DNA of 64,000 bases from DASZQY01 sp035548515 (GCA_035548515.1 DASZSW010000002.1:124001-188000); one strand, 5' to 3'. Shown: positions 52,913 to 62,748, counted from the stretch's first letter. Notes: generated from the letters alone by a model not told the origin. Made by a program: numbers and translations.

Positions 52913-53033
52913 GACAGTCTCTCCAGATAGCGATGCGGGGAGGCGCATCGGCCCTTTCAGGCGAGGGTCATGTAGGCCTGCTCGGTCCCCCGGCATTGAC
53001 CGAAAGTCCGCCTTTCTTTGCCGCGATTTATTC

Positions 53034-53049
53034 TGTGATGCGGGTCACA
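53034..53049. promoter_or_regulatory. CRP/FNR-type palindrome
   Basis: TGTGA-N6-TCACA, a perfect match to the CRP half-site pattern, extending to CTGTGA...TCACAG over 53033-53050. It lies 124 bp before the start of the AraC-family gene and 121 bp before that of the divergent DUF1127 gene, so a CRP-family protein could control either. The flanking bases are not especially AT-rich. Confidence 0.6.
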
Positions 53050-53173
53050 GCGCCGGGCTCCGCCCGGGGGCATGTGTGCGCTCCGCCGCGGTCGTCCGAT
53101 TGCGGCTATCCGCTCAATTCAGCGCAGGGCGCGGCCTTCAGGGACGCGTCACCCGCCATTTGGAAACGCGACA

Positions 53174-54181
53174 ATGGATGTTCTCTCGGATGCACTTTCG
53201 ACGGTGCGCATGACCGCCGCGATTTTCTTCGACGCGGCCTTCACCGCGCCGTGGGGCTTCAAGGCGCCGCGCGCGGAGACCTTCGCGGCCGATCTCGCGC
53301 CGGGCGTCGAGCACATCGTCATCTTCCACCTTCTCACCGAAGGCCATGCCGTCGTGCGCATGGAAGGGGAGGAGGAGATGCACCTCGAGGCGGGCGACAT
53401 CGTCATCGTGCCGCACGGCGACCCGTACACGATGTCCAACGGCAATCCTGCCGTCTGGCGCGACGGCACCGATTCGATCGGCCGCTACCGCGCTGGCGAC
53501 GTAAGCACCGTCCACGCGGGCGGCGGCGGCGAGGTCGCGAAATTCGTGTGCGGATACTTCGGCTGCGAGCGTCAGGCGCTGCGCCTGTTTCTTGCCGGCC
53601 TGCCGCGCCTGATCAAGGTCAATTTCCGTGGCGACGATTCCGGCGCATGGCTGGAATCGGCGATCCGCCATCTGGTCCAGGAATCGGCCTCGGGGCGGCC
53701 GGGCAGCGTCGTGCTGTTGTCCAAGATGGCCGAAGCGCTGTTCGTCGAGGCGCTCCGCCGCCACATGGAGCAGCTGCCCGCGCAGCAGACCGGCTGGCTG
53801 GCGGGCGCCCGCGACCCCGTGGTTGGTGCGGCGCTGGCGCTGATCCACGGCCATCCGTGCCGGCAGTGGACATTGCCCGGGCTTGCCGCCGCGACCGGCA
53901 GCTCCCGCACCGTGCTGTCGGAGCGGTTCGCCCATTTCCTCGGAGAGTCGCCGATGACCTACCTGTCACGCTGGCGCCTGCGGCTCGCCGCGCAACTTCT
54001 CCACGGCGACCGTCGCACAATGGTGCAGGTGGCGATGGACGTCGGCTACGAATCCGAAGCGGCCTTCAATCGCGCCTTCAAGCGCGAGTTCGGCCTGCCG
54101 CCGGCGCAATACCGCAAGACGATGGCAGAGCAGATGGCCGGGCGCGCCGCGATGGAGTTCGGTCCGGCCCGCGTGGCGTGA
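53174..54181 (+). CDS. AraC-family transcriptional regulator with cupin sensor
   Basis: 335-aa regulator from ATG 53174. An N-terminal cupin-6-like domain (about 15-190; HLEAGDIVIVPHGDPY) is followed by two helix-turn-helix motifs at the C-terminus (about 225-320: LPGLAAATGSSRTVLSERF and VAMDVGYESEAAFNRAFKREFGLPPAQYR). This pattern is typical of AraC regulators that sense small organic ligands. It is next to D-3-hydroxybutyrate dehydrogenase on the opposite strand, ending 6 nt from it (convergent), so a regulatory link is possible but not shown. A CRP-type palindrome precedes it. Confidence 0.9.
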   Translation: MDVLSDALSTVRMTAAIFFDAAFTAPWGFKAPRAETFAADLAPGVEHIVIFHLLTEGHAVVRMEGEEEMHLEAGDIVIVPHGDPYTMSNGNPAVWRDGTDSIGRYRAGDVSTVHAGGGGEVAKFVCGYFGCERQALRLFLAGLPRLIKVNFRGDDSGAWLESAIRHLVQESASGRPGSVVLLSKMAEALFVEALRRHMEQLPAQQTGWLAGARDPVVGAALALIHGHPCRQWTLPGLAAATGSSRTVLSERFAHFLGESPMTYLSRWRLRLAAQLLHGDRRTMVQVAMDVGYESEAAFNRAFKREFGLPPAQYRKTMAEQMAGRAAMEFGPARVA

Positions 54182-54187
54182 TGCAGC

Positions 54188-54970
54188 TCACGCCGCGCTC
54201 CACCCACCGTCCATGGGCAATAGCGCGCCGGTGATCGACTTCGCCGCGTCGCTCGCCAGGAACACGGCGAGCGCGCCGACCTGGTCGGTGGTGACGAACT
54301 GCTTCGTTGGCTGGGCGGCGAGGATCACGTCGTTCTTCACCTGCTCGGCGGAGAGGTTGCGCGCCTTCATCGTGTCGGGGATCTGCTTTTCGACAAGCGG
54401 CGTCCAGACGTAGCCGGGGCAGATGGCGTTGACGGTGATGTTCTTCGTCGCGACCTCCAGCGCCACCGTCTTGGTGAGGCCGGCGATGCCGTGCTTGGCG
54501 GCGACGTAGGCTGACTTGAACGGCGAGGCGACCAGCGCGTGCGCGCTCGCGGTGTTGATGATGCGGCCCCAGCCCTTCGCCTTCATCTTCGGCAGCGCGG
54601 CGCGGATGGTCAGGAACGACGACGTCAGGTTGATCGCGATGATGGCGTTCCACTTGTCGATGGGAAATTCATCGACCGGCGAGACGTGCTGGATGCCGGC
54701 GTTGTTGCAGAGGATGTCGACGGCGCCGAACTGTTTTTCGGCATCGGCGACCATCGCGGCGATTTCGTCGCCCTTCGCCATGTCGGCCGGCGAGTGGGTG
54801 ACCGTAACGCCGTGATCCTTGGCGAGGCCGGCGCGGATTTTCTCGATCGCAGCGGGCTCACCGAATCCGTTCAGCACGATGTTGCAGCCCTCGGCGGCGA
54901 AGGCTGTGGCCAGCCCCAGGCCGATGCCGGAGGTGGAGCCGGTGACGAGGGCGGTCTTGCCTTTGAGCAT
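54188..54970 (-). CDS. bdhA: D-3-hydroxybutyrate dehydrogenase
   Basis: 260-aa short-chain dehydrogenase that oxidises D-3-hydroxybutyrate to acetoacetate with NAD. Start ATG 54970; the upstream extension has no family character. The Rossmann TGSTSGIGLGLA (about 9-20), NNAGIQHVSPVDEFP, catalytic Ser in NTASAHALVASPFKSAY with YVAAKHG, and the C-terminal SDAAKSITGALLPMDGGWSA are diagnostic of HBDH rather than of the more general 3-oxoacyl-ACP reductases. It fits use of polyhydroxybutyrate, common in alphaproteobacteria, although no phb genes are nearby. Confidence 0.9.
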   Translation of the reverse strand: MLKGKTALVTGSTSGIGLGLATAFAAEGCNIVLNGFGEPAAIEKIRAGLAKDHGVTVTHSPADMAKGDEIAAMVADAEKQFGAVDILCNNAGIQHVSPVDEFPIDKWNAIIAINLTSSFLTIRAALPKMKAKGWGRIINTASAHALVASPFKSAYVAAKHGIAGLTKTVALEVATKNITVNAICPGYVWTPLVEKQIPDTMKARNLSAEQVKNDVILAAQPTKQFVTTDQVGALAVFLASDAAKSITGALLPMDGGWSAA

Positions 54971-55136
54971 TGCGGTTCGTCCAGAGACGCGAGGCCAAGG
55001 GTTCGGCGCCATTGTATAGGGCGATGCATCGAAATTGCGACGCATCAAACCGGCGCGGCCCCTTCATTGGCCTGCCGGAATGGCCGCAACCGCCATTGCC
55101 CCGCGGGCCGGGCGCGTTCTATCACCGCAGCCTCGC

Positions 55137-56069
55137 ATGTCCCGCCTCCGCGCCGATCTTCTCATCATCCTCGCCGCCGTCATCTGGGGCTTCGGCTATC
55201 TGTTCCAGAAGCTGGCGATGGCCAATGTCGGGCCGTTCACGTTCGTAGCCTCGCGGGCGGTCGTCGCTGCCGCATGTCTCGGGCTCCTCGCCATCGTCGA
55301 GGCGCGGCGGGCAACCGTGCCAATGCCGCCGGCGGTTCGCCGTACGGCGCTGGCGGCCGGCACGGCGTTCTTCATCGCCGCTGCCGTCCAGCAGACGGGC
55401 ATGGTGACCGCGACTGTCACCAACACCGGCTTCCTGACGGCGCTCTATGTGATCGCGACGCCGCTGATTGCCTGGCTCGTCTATCGCCGTTCGCCGAACC
55501 GCGTGGTGTGGCCGGCGGCCGGACTCGCGTTTGCCGGTGTCTGGTTGCTTGGCGGCGGTGGTTTGGCGTCCCTGGGTTTCGGCGATGCGCTGGTGGCCCT
55601 GTCGGCCATCGGGTGGAGCGTGCACCTCCTCATCTTCAGCACGGCGGCGGCGCATAACCGTCCCGTGGCTTTCACGGCCTGGCAGTTCGCGGTAGTGGCC
55701 GTGCTGGCCGCGATCCCGGCCTACATTCTCGAGACACCATCCTGGGAGGGGATCGTTGCGGCGGCGCCGTCGATCCTGTTCGTGGGCGTGCTGTCGAGCG
55801 CCTTCACCTTCACCGTCCTGGCGGCGTCGCTGAAACACACACCGCCGTCGGAGGCCGCGATCCTGATCTCGACCGAAACGCTGTTTGCCGCGGGGGCGGG
55901 GGTCGTCTTCCTCGGGGAACGTCTGCCGCCGATTGGCTGGGTGGGGGCGGCGCTGATGTTCGCAGCCACGCTCCTGGTGCAGCTTGGTCCGGCGTTCGGC
56001 CGTCGCTGGAACGGGAGAAAAGGACCGGAAACCCCCGAATCTCTCAAGAACGCCCCCGGCGGCGCTTGA
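55137..56069 (+). CDS. DMT-family (EamA) transporter
   Basis: 310-aa membrane protein with ten predicted helices and two EamA repeats (first helix LIILAAVIWGFGYLFQK; repeat 2 ends LGERLPPIGWVGAAL). Start ATG 55137 is chosen over an upstream ATG because the helices begin directly after it. Substrate unknown. It diverges in sequence from the DMT transporter at 23125. Intergenic space to the Fur-family gene is 90 bp. Confidence 0.88.
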   Translation: MSRLRADLLIILAAVIWGFGYLFQKLAMANVGPFTFVASRAVVAAACLGLLAIVEARRATVPMPPAVRRTALAAGTAFFIAAAVQQTGMVTATVTNTGFLTALYVIATPLIAWLVYRRSPNRVVWPAAGLAFAGVWLLGGGGLASLGFGDALVALSAIGWSVHLLIFSTAAAHNRPVAFTAWQFAVVAVLAAIPAYILETPSWEGIVAAAPSILFVGVLSSAFTFTVLAASLKHTPPSEAAILISTETLFAAGAGVVFLGERLPPIGWVGAALMFAATLLVQLGPAFGRRWNGRKGPETPESLKNAPGGA

Positions 56070-56159
56070 ACCGTTCACAGGCAGTTTTACTTTCGGCGCC
56101 ATATATACTGCACTGAAACCCACTATAAGCCGTTGAAAACCGGTCGAAGCCGCCACCCG

Positions 56160-56653
56160 ATGACCAACGCCAGCGCCATTCTCGAACATCGCGAGCATGA
56201 TCACGGCGCCTGCGAACGGCAGGCGATCCGGCACGCCGAGGAAATCTCGCGCCGCGAGAACCTGCGCTTCACCAGCCAGCGGCGGCAGGTTCTGCAGGCG
56301 CTGCTCGAAAGCCATGTGCCGGCGTCCGCCTACGACATCATCGATCGTCTGGCGGAGGCCAAGGACGGTGCGCGCCTGGCGCCGGTGTCGGTCTATCGCG
56401 CGCTCGATTTTCTGGTGGCGCATAACTTCGCGCACCGCATCGAGTCGAAGAATGCGTTCGTCGCCTGCGATCGCGGCGCGGACTGCGAGCCGGGCGCAAC
56501 GCTGTTTCTCATCTGCGACAACTGCGGAGCCGCCGCCGAGGCGTCGTCCGAGGCTCTCGGTGCGCTCGTGACGACCGAAACAAAGATGCGCGCTTTCCTG
56601 CCGCGGCTCCGGGTGCTCGAGGTGCGCGGGCTGTGTGCACGGTGTCAGGCGGC

Positions 56654-56657
<4 letters not shown>
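56160..56657 (+). CDS. Fur/Zur-family metalloregulator
   Basis: 165-aa regulator from ATG 56160 (an in-frame TTG at 56133 is possible). Winged helix (about 30-100; LRFTSQRRQVLQALLESHVPASAYDII, VSVYRALDFL) followed by a dimerisation domain with structural zinc pairs CDNC (about 120-123) and C-A-R-C at the C-terminus. The regulatory His-rich motif (HxHHxH in Fur/Zur) is not seen: the segment before CDNC reads ADCEPGATLFLI. An unusual N-terminal EHREHDHGAC could instead supply ligands. The gene overlaps ispG by GTGA, so a link between metal status and isoprenoid synthesis is suggested. Zur is the likeliest subtype. Confidence 0.85.
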
Positions 56658-57955
<1,298 letters not shown>

Positions 57956-58059
57956 CCGCGCGGCAACCGCGATCGGCGGCGGCACAGCTCTGCTTAGCCC
58001 GTTACCCGCAATGGTAGTATAGTCCGGTTCCGTCCGGACTTTCCTGGGGAGCGGTAATC

Positions 58060-58584
58060 ATGAACGTCGTCATCAACCTCGCGCGCGCGGCTTTCGCCGT
58101 CGCCGCCTTCGCACTCCTGCCGGCGGCGGCGATGGCTGCCTCCGACACCATGGGCCCGATGGTCGCGGTGCCGAGCCCGGGCAAGATCGACCGCAGCGGG
58201 CTCACCGGCTGCTACGCCATCCAGGGCACCATCTACGGCCCTTACCGCATGAGCTTCTGCCTCAACCGCGGGCGCAGCACCTACAAGGTCAGCGGCGGCG
58301 GCCTTTCCTGCAACGGCACGCTCGACTGGTACGACCAGGGCGGCGGCAGCGTCTCGATCGACCTTTACCGCACGCCCTGCGGCCGCGGGCAGGATTGGTC
58401 GGGCGACGGGCTTACCTGCCGCAGCGGCGGCCTCCGGCCGCTGATCAACGACCTGCTCGGCAACGGCAAGCCGAAGATCATGGTGCCGGTGCCCGTGCAG
58501 CAGGTCACGACACTCTACTGCCGCTACCAGCCCGTGGCCGGCGGCTACTGGCCGACGCAGGTCACCGCCAAGCGCACGTCGTAG
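58060..58584 (+). CDS. Secreted protein of unknown function
   Basis: 174-aa protein with GGGAG ribosome site and a clear Sec signal peptide (ARAAFAVAAFALLPAAAMAA, cleavage near residue 27). The mature part has seven Cys residues, several in Cys-Gly contexts (GCYAIQG, FCLNRG, SCNGTLDWY, PCGRGQDW, YCRYQP), suggesting disulphide-bonded loops in the periplasm or outside. No known domain recognised. It is followed at 240 bp by two small paralogous genes on the same strand and has no clear operon partner. Confidence 0.8.
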   Translation: MNVVINLARAAFAVAAFALLPAAAMAASDTMGPMVAVPSPGKIDRSGLTGCYAIQGTIYGPYRMSFCLNRGRSTYKVSGGGLSCNGTLDWYDQGGGSVSIDLYRTPCGRGQDWSGDGLTCRSGGLRPLINDLLGNGKPKIMVPVPVQQVTTLYCRYQPVAGGYWPTQVTAKRTS

Positions 58585-58825
58585 GAGATGCGTCCGGCCG
58601 CGGCGCGGTCCCGTCCGCGCTGCGGCTGGATTTCCCGGTCGGCAATCCCCATCTGCAGGGCGCAGGGTGGCTTGTCGTCCGCCCGCTTGCGGCCGGTGCG
58701 TCCCGCCCGCGCGTCCCGGTTCCCCGCCGCGTTGGCGTCCCACACGAATTGACGCGCGATCCCTGCGCCCGCTGTGTTCTTGGCATCGGCGGCATCGCGC
58801 CGGCAGCCTCAAGGAGAGCAGAAGC

Positions 58826-59077
58826 ATGCCCATCAACAATCCGCTCAACGCCGCGGCGCGCTCGTTGCGCAACGCACGCCGTCAGCAGGAGGCCACCCAG
58901 GCGGTGAAGGAAGCGGCCGCCGCCGCCAAGCATGTCGAGGACAACACCTTGCGGCTGCGCGCGCTGCGCCTTGCCAAGGAGGCCGCCGATGCCGCGGCAG
59001 CGGCCAACGCGCCGCCGAACCCGGCCAAGGGCGCAAAGCCCGTCCGGAAGAAACGCGCGGCCTCCGGCGCCGCCTGA
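58826..59077 (+). CDS. Small charged helical protein, paralogue A
   Basis: 83-aa protein with AAGGAGAG ribosome site eight bases upstream of ATG. It is predicted all-helical; residues 37-71 (VEDNTLRLRALRLAKEAAD and onward to NAPPNPAKGAK) match residues 36-70 of the next gene's product at 29 of 35 positions, though the DNA differs at many third codon positions. The tail is basic (RKKRAASGAA). No known domain. Same strand and about 80 bp before its paralogue, so the two are probably one transcription unit. Shape suggests a DNA- or membrane-associated accessory protein, but that is a guess. Confidence 0.75.
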   Translation: MPINNPLNAAARSLRNARRQQEATQAVKEAAAAAKHVEDNTLRLRALRLAKEAADAAAAANAPPNPAKGAKPVRKKRAASGAA

Positions 59078-59159
59078 CGCGCCTCCGGTTGCCCCGCGGC
59101 AACCTAATGGCCGCTCGCGCGTTACCCTTTCTTGATCAGCCCACAGGTGGAGGAAGCGG

Positions 59160-59444
59160 ATGCCGGAAACCCGCGTTGTGAACGAGGGCCGTCAGGCGCG
59201 CCTGGCGCGGCTGGCCGATGCCGCCGCCCAGGGGCGGAGCGAGGCCGAGGCCGAGGCCCGCCGCGTCGAGGAAAATACGCTCCGCCTCCGCGCGCTCCGC
59301 CTCGCCAAGGAAGCCGCCGACCGCGAAGCCGCGGCCAACGCCCCGCCGAAACCCGCCAGGGGCCGCAAGGCCGCCGCGAAGAAAACGCCGGCCAGGGCGA
59401 AGGCGATCAAGGTCGAGGAGCTGAACGCCGAGGATGATGGGTAA
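59160..59444 (+). CDS. Small charged helical protein, paralogue B
   Basis: 94-aa protein with GGAGG five to nine bases before the ATG. The core VEENTLRLRALRLAKEAAD/ANAPPKPARGRK repeats that of the gene at 58826; the N-terminus (residues 1-35) and C-terminus (Lys-rich, then acidic EELNAEDDG) are its own. No signal peptide, membrane helix or known domain. It ends about 20 bp before the AT-rich HD/YwgA-like pair, which is on the opposite strand. Confidence 0.75.
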   Translation: MPETRVVNEGRQARLARLADAAAQGRSEAEAEARRVEENTLRLRALRLAKEAADREAAANAPPKPARGRKAAAKKTPARAKAIKVEELNAEDDG

Positions 59445-59465
59445 GGGGCGTCTACGTAGGCTACT

Positions 59466-60023
59466 CTAATGAGAATGGCCATGGTGCTGCAGTGACGCCG
59501 CTTCCTTCAATTTTGTTTCGGCAATAGCTATAGCCGATTCCGCCTCAGTTAAGCTGATATGAGGCTTATAGTCATGCAACTGCTGCGCCCTTGCCTCAAG
59601 AGATCCATGGGGCATTTCAAAAATAACTAGCAGTGCCGTTGCTAGTCTTTCAAGTTCAGCCACGTGACATTTCGCAATCCAATCTGCCACAAAGCGAATG
59701 AATGGCTCAACCTCTCTTAGGTCTTGAGATTGCTCTATTTTCCCACCGAAGTCAGTTGGCACCACGGTAGGGCCGTATCGTTGATCTCGAATAGCGAATG
59801 CAAATAAGTTTGCCCCGCGCATCGCTGCAAGCTCTGATCTCAGCTCGAAAGAAAACGGACCGTGTTTGTACAAAATGAAGTCGTAATCAAAATCTTTTCC
59901 TAAAAATTTCTCTAGCAAATATATAGATTTTTGCAGGTGCGTCTCACCACACCAGCTTCCTCTGCTGATCAACTCTCTTGCCATTCTCAACACAATTGCA
60001 TACCGCATATTTACATCGGTCAT
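59466..60023 (-). CDS. YwgA-like partner protein of an HD phosphohydrolase
   Basis: 185-aa protein, clearly richer in A+T than its neighbours. Residues 24-68 (ETHLQKSIYLLEKFLGKDF, then LYKHGPFSFELRSELAAM) follow the pattern LQKxxYLLEK...Y.HGPxSxEL seen in YwgA-type proteins and in the Panacea/SocA-like antitoxin fold. The rest is helical with a His-rich C-terminus. Its ATG overlaps the stop of the upstream HD gene by ATGA and GGGGAAG precedes it, so it is translated with that enzyme. By analogy with the Bacillus ywfO-ywgA pair I infer a regulator or partner of the HD protein; the function is not established. Confidence 0.65.
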   Translation of the reverse strand: MTDVNMRYAIVLRMARELISRGSWCGETHLQKSIYLLEKFLGKDFDYDFILYKHGPFSFELRSELAAMRGANLFAFAIRDQRYGPTVVPTDFGGKIEQSQDLREVEPFIRFVADWIAKCHVAELERLATALLVIFEMPHGSLEARAQQLHDYKPHISLTEAESAIAIAETKLKEAASLQHHGHSH

Positions 60024-61336
60024 AGCAACTTCCCCTGTGTTGATAGGTTCAATGCCTGCACTTTAATTTCCTTTCTCCATCTTATAGCCTCGTCTACAAT
60101 AGACCGGTTACAGTACACTCTATCGACTTCAATTGTTGGTATTGCAGGAAGTATTCTAGAAACTTTGAGAGAAGAATGTATCTCGTCATCATAATACAAG
60201 ACTGGAAAATCTGGTGCCACTATTTTTGCCGGGATAAAGTCATGTTTAACGTTGTCGGCGCCGAATTTATCTTTTGCTAAATCGAAAATCACTTTTCCTG
60301 GATTCAATATACCTCCAGTTTTATCTTCGCTCGACAGCGAATAGAGACGTTTGAAGTGTTTGCGATTTTCAATTCGCGTTGCGAATTCGCGAAGCTTCGA
60401 GGCGGCCCCTGTCGCCTCTCTGCGAATTGCTGCAATGACTTCGGAGTCTGAGATAGAAAGAAATTCATCAAGTACGACTGGAAACTTCCCGCTTGGCAGC
60501 CATTCAGCCAAGAAATCTATTAAGTGAAGGTCGTATATTCGGCGGATGTGGTGATAGTAAACTTGGCTGAATATAAAATGCCGAGCTAGAATTAATGCCT
60601 CGGAGCTTTCCAGTCCGCCCGCGTCTAGGCCAAGGGCTGGCTCAACGGTGTCCTTATCCAGCTGAGGGAGTATACGCAGTGTATTAATAAGGCGATTATG
60701 ATCAAATCTACCGTATTGAACGCCGGCGTGATAAGAATCGCGCAAAAGATAGTCCATTCTATCAGCGCCAAACGAATCGCCGACGATTATCTCGGACAAT
60801 ATAGTTTCCCAAATGGAGAATTTTAATTCTCTGGGCGCCTTTTTCTTTCCAACGGCGAGCTTGACTATGTCTGATGAACGAAGTGGCGGCGTCATCGCAA
60901 GCCATAGCTGTTCCATCGCCGGAGAGCAGATTATGCTCACGCTCAGGGTTTCGTGACTGAATCCTGGCGGGAGAAGCAGGTCTTCGGCAGCATGGGAAAA
61001 TGGCAAATGGCCCATGTCGTGGCAAAGTGCTGCCATGCGCAGCACGGATCGCCAATACCGTAGGGCATCGGCGTCGGGAATTATTTCCCGCACGCTTGGA
61101 TGGAGAACGTTTGTCGCGTCCGTCACCACGTCGAAAATGCGAGTGGCTAATTCCATCACCCCCAATGAATGTTCGAACCGTCTGTGGGTGGCTCCCGGAT
61201 AAACTAGGTAGGTCAGGGCAAGCTGATGGACATGACGCAGCCGCTGAAAGGCGCGTGAGTCAATTACTGCGCGCTCGTCGGAACGCACGTTTATAAACGT
61301 GTGAACGGGATCTCTGAATTCGTGCGTGTGTTTCAT
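60020..61336 (-). CDS. SAMHD1/YwfO-like HD-domain dNTP phosphohydrolase
   Basis: 438-aa HD protein. The start FRDPVHTFINV, then RRFEHSLGV (His56), LCHDMGHLPFSHAAE (His106, Asp107, His110, His115), FSHETLSV (His128) and GADRMDYLLRDS (metal Asp192) are the motif set of SAMHD1/YwfO-type dNTPases. All metal ligands are intact. The C-terminal 200 residues lack a recognisable domain. It is first in a two-gene unit with the YwgA-like gene (ATGA overlap), in a block much richer in A+T than its surroundings (60121-60180 holds 20 G+C of 60). Known family activity is dNTP hydrolysis; a role in phage defence by depleting dNTPs is inference. Confidence 0.85.
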   Translation of the reverse strand: MKHTHEFRDPVHTFINVRSDERAVIDSRAFQRLRHVHQLALTYLVYPGATHRRFEHSLGVMELATRIFDVVTDATNVLHPSVREIIPDADALRYWRSVLRMAALCHDMGHLPFSHAAEDLLLPPGFSHETLSVSIICSPAMEQLWLAMTPPLRSSDIVKLAVGKKKAPRELKFSIWETILSEIIVGDSFGADRMDYLLRDSYHAGVQYGRFDHNRLINTLRILPQLDKDTVEPALGLDAGGLESSEALILARHFIFSQVYYHHIRRIYDLHLIDFLAEWLPSGKFPVVLDEFLSISDSEVIAAIRREATGAASKLREFATRIENRKHFKRLYSLSSEDKTGGILNPGKVIFDLAKDKFGADNVKHDFIPAKIVAPDFPVLYYDDEIHSSLKVSRILPAIPTIEVDRVYCNRSIVDEAIRWRKEIKVQALNLSTQGKLL

Positions 61337-61461
61337 GGCGGGCGAATCGGCGTGCTTCTATAGCATGTTCTCCATTTGTTTAGGCCGCGTGAAGAGACAC
61401 CGCGCTACCGCTGGCCCCCGCCTTGCATCCCGTTCCCCGCTAACCTCAGGGAACCTGCTGC

Positions 61462-62007
61462 ATGACAGGAATGACCGATTTCCGCCCGGTGCTCGATTGG
61501 GCGCTGGATAATCCCGAGCTGTCGCTGCTCGCCGTCGCCGCCGTCTTCGCGTTCCTGACGCTGGCGCTGATGAGCAAGCCGCACAGCGGGCGGCGGATTG
61601 TCGAGGTGTTGTTCCGCGCCTACCTGTTGTTCGTCGTCGCGCTGCTGTTCCTGGACAAGGCGGCCGGGGCCGGCCTGTTCGGGCCGGACGCGGCCGCCGC
61701 GGTGCATGGCGCCGGGCCGGCCTCGCTGCCAGCCGGCTGGGCCTATCTCGCCTTCGCCATCCTCGGGCTGCTGGCGCTGTCGCGCTCCATCGGCCTGCGT
61801 GCCGCCGCCGTGGCCGGGCCCTCCGTCTACCTGCTCGGGCCGCTGGTCGCTTCCGTGCCGGCCAATGCGCAAGCCCAGGCCTCGGCGCCCGAGGTCGCGG
61901 TGGTGCTTGCCGGCGCCTTCCTGCTTCTCCTTCAGGTCAATGTCGATCGGCCGGCGCCGCCGTTGCCGCGCGGGCTCGGCCGCGCCGTAGCGGGGGCGAT
62001 TGGCTAG
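61462..62007 (+). CDS. DUF6790-like membrane protein, paralogue A
   Basis: 181-aa inner-membrane protein with four predicted helices (about 19-38, 49-67, 92-108, 112-130 and a weaker fifth near 140-155). The segments RRIVEVLFRAYLLFVVALLFL and AYLAFAILGLLALSRSIGLRAAAVAGPSVYLLGPLV match the gene at 62203 closely in position, and both proteins are 181 aa long. An ATG at 61471 is a possible start. I think both are of the DUF6790 kind, but the assignment is from memory of the pattern. The AT-rich HD/YwgA-like unit ends just upstream. Confidence 0.72.
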   Translation: MTGMTDFRPVLDWALDNPELSLLAVAAVFAFLTLALMSKPHSGRRIVEVLFRAYLLFVVALLFLDKAAGAGLFGPDAAAAVHGAGPASLPAGWAYLAFAILGLLALSRSIGLRAAAVAGPSVYLLGPLVASVPANAQAQASAPEVAVVLAGAFLLLLQVNVDRPAPPLPRGLGRAVAGAIG

Positions 62008-62202
62008 CCGGATTGCCGGCAAGCCGCTGAGGAGGCAGGAAAAGGCCGCGCGTGCCTCCCGCTAAGTGTCAGAAATAACAAAGGAAAAGCGCGGCAAGAC
62101 CGCCACAGTCAGCCTTTATTAACCTTTGGGCCTTGTGCGCCGCCGCGCCTCCGGGAGACGCTTCGCCTGGGTCTGCGTACGCGAAGCCAGGAGTATCTCG
62201 CG

Positions 62203-62748
62203 ATGAACTCGCCCAGCTTTCCCTTGTTCGACGCCCTCGTTGCCCACCTGTCGCTGACGCTGCTCGTCACCGGCATCGTGGTCGCCGTCCTGCTGCTTGC
62301 CGTCAGCCGCCGGCGGCACACTTGGCGCGGCATCATCAACGTGCTGTTCCGCTCGTACCTGTTCTGGACGATCGGCGTCTATTTCCTCTATGGCGCGATC
62401 ACCAGGGGCGCGCTCGGCCCTCAGGTCGTCGACATGCTTCACCTGTCGCCGGTGGCGGCGGCGCCGGAAGCGGCCTATGCGGATCTCGCCTTCGCGGTGA
62501 TCGCCCTCGTCGCGGTTTTCGTCGGCAGCATGGGCTTGCGCTTCGCCGCGGTCGCGGGCCCGACGATCTTCGTGCTCGCGCCGATCGCGGTGGTCGAGCC
62601 GGCGACGCTGGCGACGCTGACGGCGCATGCGCCGACTGCAGCGATCTACGGCCTCGGCGTCTTCTACTTCATCGTCCAGCTCGGCTTCGGCCGTCCGTCA
62701 TTCGCCGAGCGTCACACCAGCACCGTCGATATCCTGCCGACGACGTAG
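62203..62748 (+). CDS. DUF6790-like membrane protein, paralogue B
   Basis: 181-aa membrane protein with AGGAG ribosome site and four or five predicted helices. RRRHTWRGIINVLFRSYLFWT and AYADLAFAVIALVAVF...GLRFAAVAGPTIFVLAPIA parallel the gene 200 bp upstream, so the two arose by tandem duplication. The two are not identical, and neither has a known substrate or partner. A potential terminator hairpin lies at 63061-63090, on the same strand. Confidence 0.75.
   Translation: MNSPSFPLFDALVAHLSLTLLVTGIVVAVLLLAVSRRRHTWRGIINVLFRSYLFWTIGVYFLYGAITRGALGPQVVDMLHLSPVAAAPEAAYADLAFAVIALVAVFVGSMGLRFAAVAGPTIFVLAPIAVVEPATLATLTAHAPTAAIYGLGVFYFIVQLGFGRPSFAERHTSTVDILPTT

Noticed and set aside
59445..61461. Search for an integrase, att repeats or tRNA at the edges of the AT-rich pair
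   Set aside because: No direct repeats, recombinase or tRNA could be seen; mobility is inferred from composition only.
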